This document shows positions 6,597 through 13,634 of a stretch of DNA of 20,933 bases, in pieces. Position numbers and translations under genes: made by a program. The notes under the pieces are model-generated. The model worked only from the letters and a program-made list of their open reading frames with translations. It was not told the origin of the DNA and made no database searches. The stretch's first letter is position 1. Each line of letters starts with the position of its first letter. The stretch covers positions 1 through 20,933 of IMG/VR virus record IMGVR_UViG_3300050821_000527; one strand, written 5' to 3'. Source of the stretch: a virus.

Positions 6597-6883
6597 ACGT
6601 CCTTGCGTGGGCTTGCGGTGAGCTTGAAGAACTCTGAGCCGTCGATTACCGGGTCCCAAGTCACGTCGTAGTTGAAGAAGTTCTTCTCGACTTCGTTCTT
6701 GTTGAGAACCGCCGCCCCGTTGTGTTTCTGGATAAGCAGCGCGGCCATAAAGGCGAGCATCATCTTGTTGGCATCAACGAGTTGCTTGTTGGCGCTGGTT
6801 AGCATCTTCTGAGTTTCCCTGCACTGGCTGAGTGACCTCTCAGCCTGCTTCAGCGCTTCCCGGGTCTGACTTTCGCTTAGCAT
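6590..6883 (-). CDS. Hypothetical coiled-coil protein on the minus strand
   Basis: A 97-residue protein read leftward from ATG at 6883-6881, with a good ribosome binding site on that strand (GGAGAAC, ending 7 bases upstream). Residues 1-40 are a polar helix with heptad-like spacing ([20 protein letters not shown]). Then comes a short hydrophobic run, [11 protein letters not shown] (41-51), too short for a certain membrane span. The folded-looking end has [20 protein letters not shown]. No plus-strand gene fills this interval, which supports the call. It converges with the 6108 gene. A single opposed gene amid structural genes resembles a moron or a late-acquired regulator; no function is recognised. 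I see no clear promoter, and its transcript may end at the 6030-6080 stem. Confidence 0.7.
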   Translation of the reverse strand: MLSESQTREALKQAERSLSQCRETQKMLTSANKQLVDANKMMLAFMAALLIQKHNGAAVLNKNEVEKNFFNYDVTWDPVIDGSEFFKLTASPRKDVQ

Positions 6884-6927
6884 TTCTGTTCTCCGTTTCC
6901 CGTAAACATACCGAAAGGTTAGCTCTC

Positions 6928-7227
6928 ATGGTCACGAAGCCTAACATGCCCGTGCCGCCCGCGCCAACAGGGCTGCAACCGGGTCGCAAGATGGAAGCGC
7001 CTCAGTTGGCCACGACGGCAACCTACAGTCCGAAGTACTCGGGCGATCCTTCGGTAGCGAAGAAGGACCCGGTGAACGCCGACAAGAGCGCTGACAGCAA
7101 GTTCAAGCTGCCGGAGAAGGTCACTCCAGCCGAAATTCGCGACGGCTCTTTCCGCTACGGTGGGAGCCGTTCATCAGGCAACCGTTCGCTCGAAGCGAAC
7201 AAAGACATGCAGAAGAAGCAGCCATGA
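6928..7227 (+). CDS. Hypothetical Pro/Lys-rich protein
   Basis: A 99-residue protein. The frame is open further upstream, but that part runs antisense to the minus-strand gene. ATG at 6928, preceded by GAAAGG (6913-6918), is the sensible start. The chain is low in hydrophobic residues and rich in Pro, Lys, Ser and Gly, so probably disordered. Recognisable phrases are PEKVTPAEIRDGSFRYGG and SSGNRSLEANKDM. No family is recognised. Its stop overlaps the next start by four bases (ATGA), implying coupled translation with the 7224 gene. Confidence 0.65.
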   Translation: MVTKPNMPVPPAPTGLQPGRKMEAPQLATTATYSPKYSGDPSVAKKDPVNADKSADSKFKLPEKVTPAEIRDGSFRYGGSRSSGNRSLEANKDMQKKQP

Positions 7228-7463
7228 GCAACACAGCCATACACGGAGCCTTAACCACCGCGCAAGTAAGAAGCCTGGCTGAAGCAGACGGTCAGGCAGC
7301 GCTAACCGCCATTCAAGTCGATTTCGTTCGGCGCGTTCGGGTTTCGCATATAGAGCTAGCGCAGGAACTCATGTTGAGGCTCAAGACGACTGGTTATAGC
7401 GCTGCTGATCAGGCAACGGCCTACGGAACAGTCATGACAGCGCTTCAGGCTGTGACTTGGTAG
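7224..7463 (+). CDS. Hypothetical small helical protein
   Basis: A 79-residue protein whose ATG overlaps the previous stop (ATGA at 7224-7227). It is predicted almost wholly helical: TAQVRSLAEADGQAALTAIQ, a basic-amphipathic segment VDFVRRVRVSHIELAQELML, and a C-terminal helix with TAYGTVMTALQAVTW. It sits directly before the DUF4054 connector, 4 bases away, so it is a candidate head-completion or head-tail accessory protein. That role comes only from position; no family is recognised. Confidence 0.65.
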   Translation: MSNTAIHGALTTAQVRSLAEADGQAALTAIQVDFVRRVRVSHIELAQELMLRLKTTGYSAADQATAYGTVMTALQAVTW

Positions 7464-7467
7464 GGCT

Positions 7468-8283
7468 ATGACTGTAACCGCTACCAGCTTCCGCACGGAC
7501 TTGCCCGAGTTTGCAAGTCAGGCTGTGTATCCAACTGGAGTGATCTCCTATTGGATCGCAATTGCGCAGCTATTGTTCGGTGTCGCGGTCGGTTCACAGC
7601 CTAAGGTCTGTTCGTTCGTAGGGGCGCTCGCTGCCAACAAGGTGCTCACGGTCAGCGAGGTGGACTTCGGTTCGTTGTCGCTTTTTCCGCTTGCTTATCA
7701 AGGCAACAACCTTCCGACCAGCGCAGCCATTACGGGTCAACTTACTGGGGCACCGGGTGGTATTGGTACGTATCAAAGTTCTGTTGCGGGGAATATCGCG
7801 GCGGAGCCTATGGTGGCCTATGGTAACCCAACAGGTCAGGCGGGTAACCCTTTCTGGGGGCCGTCATCACCTACAGCTGATACGCCTCCGACCACGCTCG
7901 TTGATTTTGCCACTGAGATGTGGGTAGCGCACCAGATCGTGCTAGAGAAGCAGGCGATTGCAACGGCCGCAGCCGGAGGCGATCCCGGTACCAAGATCGG
8001 TATCATCTCCAACAAGAGCGTTAACGGTGTCAGCGTTGGCTTTGATATCGGGGCCGTCACCGGTGGTAATATGCAGGCGAACGCTGGTTACTACAATAGT
8101 ACGGTCTATGGCATACGCTTCTACCGATTGATGAAGCTTCGAGGAGCCGGGCCTATCCAACTGGGCATTGGTCGTCCTCCGCCGTTCCTGTTCTTCAACA
8201 ATTTTGGCTATCTCGGAAGCTCCAATGCTTGGGCAGGCCCCTGGCCCGGGATTTCGCAGGGCGACACAGGGTTTGGCTCTTGA
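7468..8283 (+). CDS. DUF4054 head-tail connector with inserted domain
   Basis: A 271-residue protein starting four bases after the previous stop. DUF4054 proteins are neck adaptors of about 130-150 residues. Here the N-terminal part is clear (residues 1-46, FRTDLPEFASQAVYPTGVISYW and AIAQLLFG). The C-terminal part is also clear (about 143-234): VDFATEMWVAHQIVLEKQAI, then GIISNKSVNGVSVGFD and YGIRFYRLMKLRGAGPIQLG. Between them lies an insertion of 70-95 residues. Residues 48-116 (7609-7815) have the pattern of a beta-rich phage module: LTVSEVDFG-S-L, then ITGQLTGAPGGIGTYQSS and a closing strand, like the 'sGttLTVt...GtGGtGtYtv' modules of virion proteins. The product should form the ring under the portal, with the inserted module projecting outward. 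The C-terminal tail is aromatic and Gly/Pro-rich. Confidence 0.85.
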   Translation: MTVTATSFRTDLPEFASQAVYPTGVISYWIAIAQLLFGVAVGSQPKVCSFVGALAANKVLTVSEVDFGSLSLFPLAYQGNNLPTSAAITGQLTGAPGGIGTYQSSVAGNIAAEPMVAYGNPTGQAGNPFWGPSSPTADTPPTTLVDFATEMWVAHQIVLEKQAIATAAAGGDPGTKIGIISNKSVNGVSVGFDIGAVTGGNMQANAGYYNSTVYGIRFYRLMKLRGAGPIQLGIGRPPPFLFFNNFGYLGSSNAWAGPWPGISQGDTGFGS

Positions 8284-8405
8284 GGTTCGATCCGGTTAAC
8301 GACTTGGTGTTACCCCTTATTGGGGCGGCACTACTCTTCTGGCTTTGGTACGCCGGGTACATTTCCATCGAAGTCATAAAAGCTATTCTCACCGAGGGTA
8401 TCTAA
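8280..8405 (+). CDS. Small membrane protein (41 residues, TTG start)
   Basis: A short frame fills the gap between the connector and the 8412 gene. It begins at TTG 8280-8282, overlapping the connector's TGA (TTGA), and ends at TAA 8403-8405, six bases before the next ATG. The peptide has a polar start (MRFDPVND), one membrane span of about 20 residues (LVLPLIGAALLFWLWYAGYI) and a short amphipathic end (EVIKAILTEGI). The same TTGA overlap occurs at 14090, and TTG starts are used elsewhere here. The ribosome binding site is weak (CAGGG about 10 bases upstream), so expression would rely on coupling. Function unknown; single-span peptides in tail operons are sometimes lysis- or entry-related. Confidence 0.5.
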   Translation: MRFDPVNDLVLPLIGAALLFWLWYAGYISIEVIKAILTEGI

Positions 8406-8411
8406 AATCCC

Positions 8412-9281
8412 ATGACTAGGCGTATTATCATTATAAATGAGTTCGCGCGAACGCTAGACATTCGCGAAGGCCTTCAGCAGGTACCAGTCCATGCGCTTCA
8501 GAAGGGTGATATTCTAAGCGGCAATGGCGAAAGCGTTGTCTCAGTGCAGCGTGGTGTACGTACGCCTTCCGGCAAGAGTGAGATCATCCTAGAAAAGAAC
8601 GGCTATCGCAGGCTAGTGCTCTGGGGCTCTCATACGAGAGTAGCGGTTCAGACCCGTAGCTCACCCTCGGTTCCGCCTGAGCGCTCAGAGGACGCTACTC
8701 CGAAGTCCTTCTGGAGCTATCAGGCTAGCTCGGAAACGCCTAGCTTAGAGGAAGCTATTCGAATCGGTGCAATTTCTCCGAAGACAACGCAGGTCGAATG
8801 GGACCGGCTGAGCCCGGGCTTTAAGCGCGAGATTGTTCGCAGTAAGAACAAGAATAAGGACGGCGTAGGAACGCCAGAGGAGGTCGCCTACGGCGAGGGC
8901 TGGCATTCGACGGAGAACGCTAACCCCTACACGAACGCTGCCGAGCGGGCTTCCTGGGAGCGCGGGCGGGCCGCTAGGAAGCAGAAGTTCCGGATGAATC
9001 AACATAGCGCAAATCAGGGGCCACTCGGTGCGGGCATGAAGCGCAAGGTCGGCTTCGAGCCCCCGAAGAAGCGCATCGCTGACTTCAAGTCCGAGAAGGG
9101 CTACGTCGCGAAGCTGATCGATGTCAAGACGGGTAGTACACTTGCCCGGTCTGAGCCGCATATCTCCAATGGCGAGGGCCTGAAGAAATGGATACTGAGT
9201 GAAGCTCAGAAGCTAATCGCTCGCGGTAAGCGTGTCAAGGCTGAGATCAGTGTCGAGTTCTTCGACCCAGACAGGATGTAA
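8412..9281 (+). CDS. Hypothetical protein with RMF-like motif
   Basis: A 289-residue protein; ATG at 8412 follows the membrane peptide by six bases. Three parts are visible. Residues 22-80 form a small beta domain (VPVHALQKGDILSGNGESVV, then VRTPSGKSEIIL and LVLWGSHTRVAV), a pattern I have seen in phage proteins of unknown role. Residues 155-190 have YGEGWHSTENANPYTNAAER followed by ASWERGRAARK. This G-x-x-x...NPY...W-x-x-G-x-x-A spacing resembles ribosome modulation factor and CrpP-type domains. The end (from about 225) has YVAKLIDVKTGSTLARSE and a helix plus strand, EGLKKWILSEAQKL with VKAEISVEFF. A whole-family assignment is not possible. It lies within the neck cluster, yet may not be structural. 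Confidence 0.65.
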   Translation: MTRRIIIINEFARTLDIREGLQQVPVHALQKGDILSGNGESVVSVQRGVRTPSGKSEIILEKNGYRRLVLWGSHTRVAVQTRSSPSVPPERSEDATPKSFWSYQASSETPSLEEAIRIGAISPKTTQVEWDRLSPGFKREIVRSKNKNKDGVGTPEEVAYGEGWHSTENANPYTNAAERASWERGRAARKQKFRMNQHSANQGPLGAGMKRKVGFEPPKKRIADFKSEKGYVAKLIDVKTGSTLARSEPHISNGEGLKKWILSEAQKLIARGKRVKAEISVEFFDPDRM

Positions 9282-9292
9282 GGGCTTCTTGG

Positions 9293-9490
9293 ATGTTTGG
9301 AATCGTGACGATGTTGATCGGGGCTGCGTTCGCCTTAAACCAAGAGGTGAACGCCTGCAAGCTCTACTATCCGGGTATTACAGAGCAGCGTGCCCTAGAA
9401 CTTAGTACCCGCACCTACGGGTGTGTTCCTAAAGTTTCAAAAGGACAGTCGCTTGGCCAAGATCGCAGGCGTGTTCAAAAAGGTCGATAA
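9293..9490 (+). CDS. Small protein with N-terminal hydrophobic segment
   Basis: A 65-codon frame at ATG 9293 with TAAGGG (9279-9284) at suitable spacing. The start (MFGIVTMLIGAAFA) is hydrophobic like a membrane anchor or signal peptide, though without the usual positive charge. It is followed by NQEVNACKLYYPGITEQRAL and a second Cys (YGCVPK). The last 13 codons overlap the next gene in another frame, and the Arg/Gln-rich end there reflects that. The two Cys could pair outside the cytoplasm. No family is recognised. It is the second membrane-type small ORF in this cluster. Confidence 0.5.
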   Translation: MFGIVTMLIGAAFALNQEVNACKLYYPGITEQRALELSTRTYGCVPKVSKGQSLGQDRRRVQKGR

Positions 9491-10031
9491 CGTCTCTAAG
9501 GTCTTGAAGGGCGTTGATGTCTTGACCAACACCACCGTAATGGTGGGTGTTCCCGAAGACAAGAACGACCGTCGCGAGGCCGGAATTAGCAACGCAGCTT
9601 TGGCCTACGTACACGATAAGGGAAGTCCAGCGGCTAGGATTCCCGCCCGCCCATTTATGCAGCCGGGTATCAAGGCGGTTCAGGGTGAGATAATCAAGCT
9701 GCTAGGCGATGCGGGTAAGGCTGTACTCAAGGGCGGTGCAAGTAGTGTTACGACCTATCTCAACAAGATCGGTATCATCGCTACGCGCTCGATCAAGTCG
9801 AAGATCACTGAGGGTATTCCGCCTCCGCTAGCACCTTCTACGATTGCCGGTAGGATAACAAGGGTCAAGAGTAAGAAGCGTCGCGCTAAGCTTCGGGCTG
9901 ATTTGGCTTCTGGTACTCCAGCTTCCCGTCAAGGTGGTGCGGAAGGAATTTTCACGCCCTTAATTGTCACAGCGCAATTAAGAAATGCAATTGTTTATGT
10001 GCTCCGCAGAGCGAAAGGCAAAGGCTCATGA
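9453..10031 (+). CDS. Neck / tail-completion protein (virion morphogenesis type)
   Basis: The frame is open from GTG 9423, but TTG at 9453 is preceded by AAGGA (9441-9445) at seven bases and is the better start, giving 192 residues. The diagnostic stretch is VMVGVPEDKNDRREAGISNA followed by LAYVHDKGSPAARIPARPFM. The combination of a G-x-P/V strand, a SNA-x-x-A-Y-x-H/E-x-G segment and IPARPF is typical of HK97-gp10-like and Mu-type neck or virion morphogenesis proteins, which complete the head-tail joint. The rest has helices and a basic segment near RVKSKKRRAKLRAD. It overlaps the next gene by ATGA. Confidence 0.75.
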   Translation: MAKIAGVFKKVDNVSKVLKGVDVLTNTTVMVGVPEDKNDRREAGISNAALAYVHDKGSPAARIPARPFMQPGIKAVQGEIIKLLGDAGKAVLKGGASSVTTYLNKIGIIATRSIKSKITEGIPPPLAPSTIAGRITRVKSKKRRAKLRADLASGTPASRQGGAEGIFTPLIVTAQLRNAIVYVLRRAKGKGS

Positions 10032-10219
10032 AACCGAAGATCGTTATCCACAATCATTTCCGGAAGCCTACGCGGGACTCCAAATTTAGTCCAGGGCAGA
10101 AGGTCAAGTACAAGGGTATGGCCGCCGAAGTCGAAGGCCCGGGGCCGTCTGAGGGAATGGTGAAGATCAGGCTTGCCAAGTCGCCCAAGTCGATTGTGGG
10201 CTCTGAGGACTACTTGTAA
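10028..10219 (+). CDS. Small basic hypothetical protein
   Basis: A 63-residue protein whose ATG overlaps the preceding stop (ATGA, 10028-10031). It is basic at the start (KPKIVIHNHFRKPTRD), then has KFSPGQKVKYKGMAAEVEGP and GMVKIRLAKS, a pattern like a small beta-barrel or SH3-like fold with a turn at SPGQKVKYKG. It ends with GSEDYL. No family is assigned. It lies between two neck genes and is translationally coupled. Confidence 0.6.
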   Translation: MKPKIVIHNHFRKPTRDSKFSPGQKVKYKGMAAEVEGPGPSEGMVKIRLAKSPKSIVGSEDYL

Positions 10220-10223
10220 CCTC

Positions 10224-10703
10224 ATGCCTACCGTTGACGTCACCGACATCCTGATTGATACCGACGTTGCCGCACAGACATTCGTGGTTCTGCGTCGTCA
10301 GGAGATCGTTAATCAATACGGCGAATCGACTGTATTGGCCTCAAACGCCAACGCAATCGGTTCTGTTCAGCCGAAAGGCGATCAGTCACTCATTCGTGAA
10401 GACGGCTTCGATGCTCAGGCTGATTCGATCGTGGTAGTGACTACCTATCGTTTGCGGGGCGTTACCAAGGGCCCATCAAATACCCAATACAAGCCAGATA
10501 TCATTATCTGGCAGAATAACTACTACGAAGTGATTAGCCCTAACAACTGGAGCCAATTCGGGACGGGCTTCATCGAGGTTGAGGCGACTTCAATCCACAA
10601 TGTCGATGGCCCGCCCGGCTCGCTTCCTCCCTACGTTGGACAGCTAGTGTTTACCAATCCTGCAAATTCAAGCCTTGCCCACGGCGTGAGCGGAGGAATC
10701 TGA
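10224..10703 (+). CDS. Putative head-tail joining / tail-completion protein
   Basis: The frame is open from 10173, but that part overlaps the previous gene. ATG at 10224, four bases after its stop, is the likely start and gives 159 residues. The pattern fits head-closure and tail-completion proteins: TFVVLRRQEIVNQYGEST, NAIGSVQPKGDQSLI, DSIVVVTTYRL, DIIIWQNNYYEVISPNNWSQ with FGTGFIEVEAT. Such proteins replace V, Q and Y strands in a small beta-barrel that sits between connector and tail. The order connector, gp10-like protein, this gene, then terminator matches that role. Identity rests on pattern and position. Confidence 0.6.
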   Translation: MPTVDVTDILIDTDVAAQTFVVLRRQEIVNQYGESTVLASNANAIGSVQPKGDQSLIREDGFDAQADSIVVVTTYRLRGVTKGPSNTQYKPDIIIWQNNYYEVISPNNWSQFGTGFIEVEATSIHNVDGPPGSLPPYVGQLVFTNPANSSLAHGVSGGI

Positions 10704-10705
10704 GA

Positions 10706-11074
10706 ATGGCTCTCGTTACGATTATCGATGGCAACGGCTTTCCACAGCAGGTCACTTGGCAGGCTCAGGACCAGATCAATGACTTCTCCGGAGTGCTTGG
10801 GGCTCCTGCGATCGGTCCCACGTTTACGCCTCAGCAGGTTGCTCCAGCCAATCTTCTACGGGCTGGCTTCCTTTACCAAAACACGTCACAAGTCGCGATG
10901 ATCATCTTTGAGGACGGAGACACCGAAGCTGGCTTCATTGTAGCCCCAAGCGAATACTTCCCGCCGTTTCAGAATTACCCGATACCGACGGGGGCAATGT
11001 TTGTAGTGGGTACGGCCAACTCTGAAATTGGGGACAGCTTTACTTTCCGAGAGTGGGTTAACGCTCCAACATGA
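10706..11074 (+). CDS. Hypothetical virion-associated beta protein
   Basis: A 122-residue protein two bases after the previous stop; a ribosome binding site (GGAGGAATCTGAG, from 10690) overlaps the end of the upstream gene. Sequence is beta-rich without charge clusters: RAGFLYQNTSQVAMIIFEDG, then FIVAPSEYFPPFQNYPIPTG and FVVGTANSEIGDSFTFREW. This QN-x-S...G...PGE-like run resembles small adaptor or decoration proteins with a compact beta fold, but no family is certain. Its stop overlaps the next start (ATGA, 11071-11074). Confidence 0.65.
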   Translation: MALVTIIDGNGFPQQVTWQAQDQINDFSGVLGAPAIGPTFTPQQVAPANLLRAGFLYQNTSQVAMIIFEDGDTEAGFIVAPSEYFPPFQNYPIPTGAMFVVGTANSEIGDSFTFREWVNAPT

Positions 11075-11676
11075 CCAACACTAGTTCTACTGGGGGCTAT
11101 CTCCAACCAGCGCCCGCACCCGCGCCGCTAGAAGGGCAGGCCCTTCTTAGGTTTTTCCACGATGTGATTTCAGGAATAAGTGGTCTTGACAGAACTATGG
11201 TGCGTCCCTATTGGCAGACGGAACCCCCCAACGTGCCTGAGCAAGGTAACGCCTGGTGTGCGTTTAAGATCGCGCGGCGGCCCTCCGATGAGTATCCTTT
11301 TGTAGGAAGACTTCCCTACGCTCCAGAAGACGGAGCGGATCATCTCCAGAAGCATGAAGAGCTAAACGTCGCCACAACGTTCTATGATACCGGCTCATTA
11401 GGATTGGCTGACCAGTACGCTGCATTGTTGCGCGATGGGTTGTCTATCCCACAGAACCGAGAGCCGCTATTTCTGGCTGGAATGGGTCTCACCAAGCTCG
11501 GTGAGGCAATTACTGTTCCCGAGCTACTGAAGAAGCGCTGGCAATACCGCGTTGATTTCGAGTTTGCGGTCAATCGACAGATCGATCGCGCTTACCCGGT
11601 CAACACGATAATCTCAGCAACGGGCATTATCTACTACGACACCGGACTGCCTCCGCAGTCCTGGCGCGCAACCTAA
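11071..11676 (+). CDS. Neck/tail terminator protein, gp12-like (LIC_12616 type)
   Basis: A 201-residue protein overlapping the previous gene by ATGA. After a Pro/Ala-rich leader it matches the phage neck terminator pattern: MVRPYWQTEPPNVPEQGNAW and CAFKIARR. Next is a HEELNVATTFYDTGSLGLAD segment, LRDGLSIPQNREPL, then VPELLKKRWQYRVDFEF and a C-terminal QIDRAYPVNTIISATG. Members of this family cap the tail tube and sheath and join it to the head. It is encoded one gene before the sheath, as expected. Confidence 0.82.
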   Translation: MTNTSSTGGYLQPAPAPAPLEGQALLRFFHDVISGISGLDRTMVRPYWQTEPPNVPEQGNAWCAFKIARRPSDEYPFVGRLPYAPEDGADHLQKHEELNVATTFYDTGSLGLADQYAALLRDGLSIPQNREPLFLAGMGLTKLGEAITVPELLKKRWQYRVDFEFAVNRQIDRAYPVNTIISATGIIYYDTGLPPQSWRAT

Positions 11677-11687
11677 GGAGGGCTGTC

Positions 11688-12107
11688 ATGCCTGATGATA
11701 ATGGTATCAATAACGGGCAGGCGGCCCCTCCGGCTATTCCTGTCCTGGAAGAGAAGGTCAAGCTTCCCCCGACCGAAGCTGAGCGACACAAGCTTCGGCT
11801 GGACAACGCCGCAAAGGAAAGCGACGACGACCGGACAAAGCGGCGCGCCAAGGAATTTGGCGCGCATCTCGAAGCCCACAAGACCTACGTTGCCGAAGCG
11901 CACGAGAAGTTTCCGGCCCCGCTTCACCGCAATTGGGCGGCGTTCACCGAGGAAGAGAAAAAGAACTGGAACCTTCGCGGCACAGAGATTGCGAGCGCGA
12001 ACCGGGCGTACCACCTCGCGGTCAGGCGCACCTTCGATGAGCACCAGGCCGAGGAACGTCACATCGGGAAGCTTCGTGACGAAGCGGCGCAGAAGGAGAA
12101 CGTCTAA
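11688..12107 (+). CDS. Hypothetical charged helical protein
   Basis: A 139-residue protein with an excellent ribosome binding site (TAAGGAGG, 11673-11680) before ATG at 11688. It is very hydrophilic and largely helical, with a short Pro-rich start, then LPPTEAERHKLRLDNAAKES, KRRAKEFGAHLEAHKTYV, KFPAPLHRNWAAFTEEEKKN, and a C-terminal helix RTFDEHQAEERHIGKL. No membrane segment and no known domain. Long antisense open frames overlap it but lack ribosome binding sites. Its TAA overlaps the sheath ATG by one base (TAATG), so it is co-translated with the sheath and may be a tail assembly accessory protein. Confidence 0.7.
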   Translation: MPDDNGINNGQAAPPAIPVLEEKVKLPPTEAERHKLRLDNAAKESDDDRTKRRAKEFGAHLEAHKTYVAEAHEKFPAPLHRNWAAFTEEEKKNWNLRGTEIASANRAYHLAVRRTFDEHQAEERHIGKLRDEAAQKENV

Positions 12108-13621
12108 TGACCGCTACGCCCCTTCCTATTTCGCGGTTGGTTAATACCCAACTGGTTATCACGCCGACTGGCGTACAGGCCCCGTCGCTAAGCACAGGAC
12201 TTGTCCTCGGTACCAGCACGGTAATCGATACCGTGTCGCGCATGCGGACCTACTTGACGCTAGGTGCGATTGCCACTGACTTCGGCACCAGCGCGGAAGA
12301 ATACCTCGCTGCGGTGTTATGGTTCGGTCAATCCCCTCAACCGCTTTCGATGAACGTCGGTCGTTGGTGCAAGAACGCCGCAGCGGGCAAGCTGATCTGC
12401 GCTCCACTCAGCGCAGCGAATCAGTTGCTTTCGGCTTGGACCGGAATCACTACCGGAAGCTTCAAGGTCGCGGTGGACGGTGGTGCGTCCACTAACGTTC
12501 CGGCCATGAACTTCTCGGCAGCGGTTACGCTCGCGGGCGTGGCGGCTATCATCCAGACTGCTGTTCAAGGTCTGGGCGGTGCCTATGCAGCGGTCACTGT
12601 CGTCTACAACGCGGTCTACACCCGTTTCGAGTTTACGTCTGGAACCACGGGCGCTACGTCGGCAATTTCGTTCATGCTGGCTGGTACGACCGGCGTTGAC
12701 ATCTCGGCTCAGGTAGGCGGCCTAGCGGCCTCCAATGGGGCCTATGTTGCGAATGGTGTCGCAGCCGAATCTGCGCTCGCGGCAGTTGTGTTATTCGATA
12801 CGCAGTTCGGGGGTCAGTGGTATAATGTTATCATTCCCGACGCGGTGGACACAGACACGGTTGCGATTGCGCCTTACATCGATGGCGCTAGTACCCCGCA
12901 TTTCCAATGGGTCACAACCAACGAAGTGCAGGTGCTTTCGACCGGCGATATCACGCACATTGGGTATCTGCTCCAGCAACTTCAATCCCAGCACACGGCG
13001 TGGCAGTATTCGTCCACGAACCTCTATGCGGCCTGGAGTATGGCGGCTCGTATTGCAACTACCAACTACGCTGGCAGCCTGACTTGCATCAGCCTGATGT
13101 ACAAGTCAGAGCCGGGCGTTATCCCTGAGTTGCTGACCGGCTCTCAGGCCAGCGCCATCGATAGCTACAATGGCAACGTCTACGTTAGCTATCAGTTTGG
13201 AACGGGCACGCCGATTATCGAACAAGGCATCTGTCCCTCGGGACAGTTCATCGATACGATCATCGGAGCCGACGCGCTTCGGTTGCAGATCATGTCGAAT
13301 GTCTTTGGCATCCTGCAAGGCACGCCGACCAAGATTCCGCAGACTGATCCAGGGGTCAACACTATCAAGACTGGTGTTGAGGGAGCCTGCGCGCAGTTTG
13401 TCGTCAACGGCTTCCTGGCTCCCGGGGTTTGGACTGGGAACGCCTTCGGGCAACTTACAGCGGGCCAGTTCCTGGACAAGGGCTACTACATCTATGCCCA
13501 GCCGATTGCGAACCAGGCGCAATCCGCCCGTGCTGCACGCATCTGCCCGCCGATCCAAACGGCTGCAAAATGCGCGGGTGCCATCGACACTGTTTTGAAT
13601 ACACTCTTCGTCAACATTTGA
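12107..13621 (+). CDS. Contractile tail sheath protein, DUF3383 family
   Basis: A 504-residue protein with AAGGAGA (12093-12099) upstream of ATG 12107. The DUF3383 pattern spans the whole length: ITPTGVQAPSLSTGLVLGTS, TDFGTSAEEYLAAVLWFGQSP, the Gly/Ala/Thr-rich insertion domain in the middle, and FDTQFGGQWYNVIIPD. The end is highly characteristic: FGTGTPIIEQGICPSGQFID, KIPQTDPGVNTIK, VNGFLAPGVWTG, KGYYIYAQPIANQAQSARAA and KCAGAIDTVLNTLFVNI. This protein polymerises around the tube and contracts at infection; its presence makes the phage myovirus-like. Confidence 0.92.
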   Translation: MTATPLPISRLVNTQLVITPTGVQAPSLSTGLVLGTSTVIDTVSRMRTYLTLGAIATDFGTSAEEYLAAVLWFGQSPQPLSMNVGRWCKNAAAGKLICAPLSAANQLLSAWTGITTGSFKVAVDGGASTNVPAMNFSAAVTLAGVAAIIQTAVQGLGGAYAAVTVVYNAVYTRFEFTSGTTGATSAISFMLAGTTGVDISAQVGGLAASNGAYVANGVAAESALAAVVLFDTQFGGQWYNVIIPDAVDTDTVAIAPYIDGASTPHFQWVTTNEVQVLSTGDITHIGYLLQQLQSQHTAWQYSSTNLYAAWSMAARIATTNYAGSLTCISLMYKSEPGVIPELLTGSQASAIDSYNGNVYVSYQFGTGTPIIEQGICPSGQFIDTIIGADALRLQIMSNVFGILQGTPTKIPQTDPGVNTIKTGVEGACAQFVVNGFLAPGVWTGNAFGQLTAGQFLDKGYYIYAQPIANQAQSARAARICPPIQTAAKCAGAIDTVLNTLFVNI

Positions 13622-13634
13622 GAGGGCCTGAACT

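Noticed and set aside
6832-6927. Upstream extension of the 6928 gene to an ATG at 6832
   Set aside because: The extension is antisense to the minus-strand coiled-coil gene, and a better-placed start exists at 6928.
11673-12062. Minus-strand open frame of 129 codons opposite the gene before the sheath
   Set aside because: Shadow of a charged forward gene with an excellent ribosome binding site; no support on the minus strand.
13106-13558. Minus-strand open frame of 150 codons within the sheath gene
   Set aside because: Antisense to the best-conserved part of the sheath; a by-product of GC-rich codon use.
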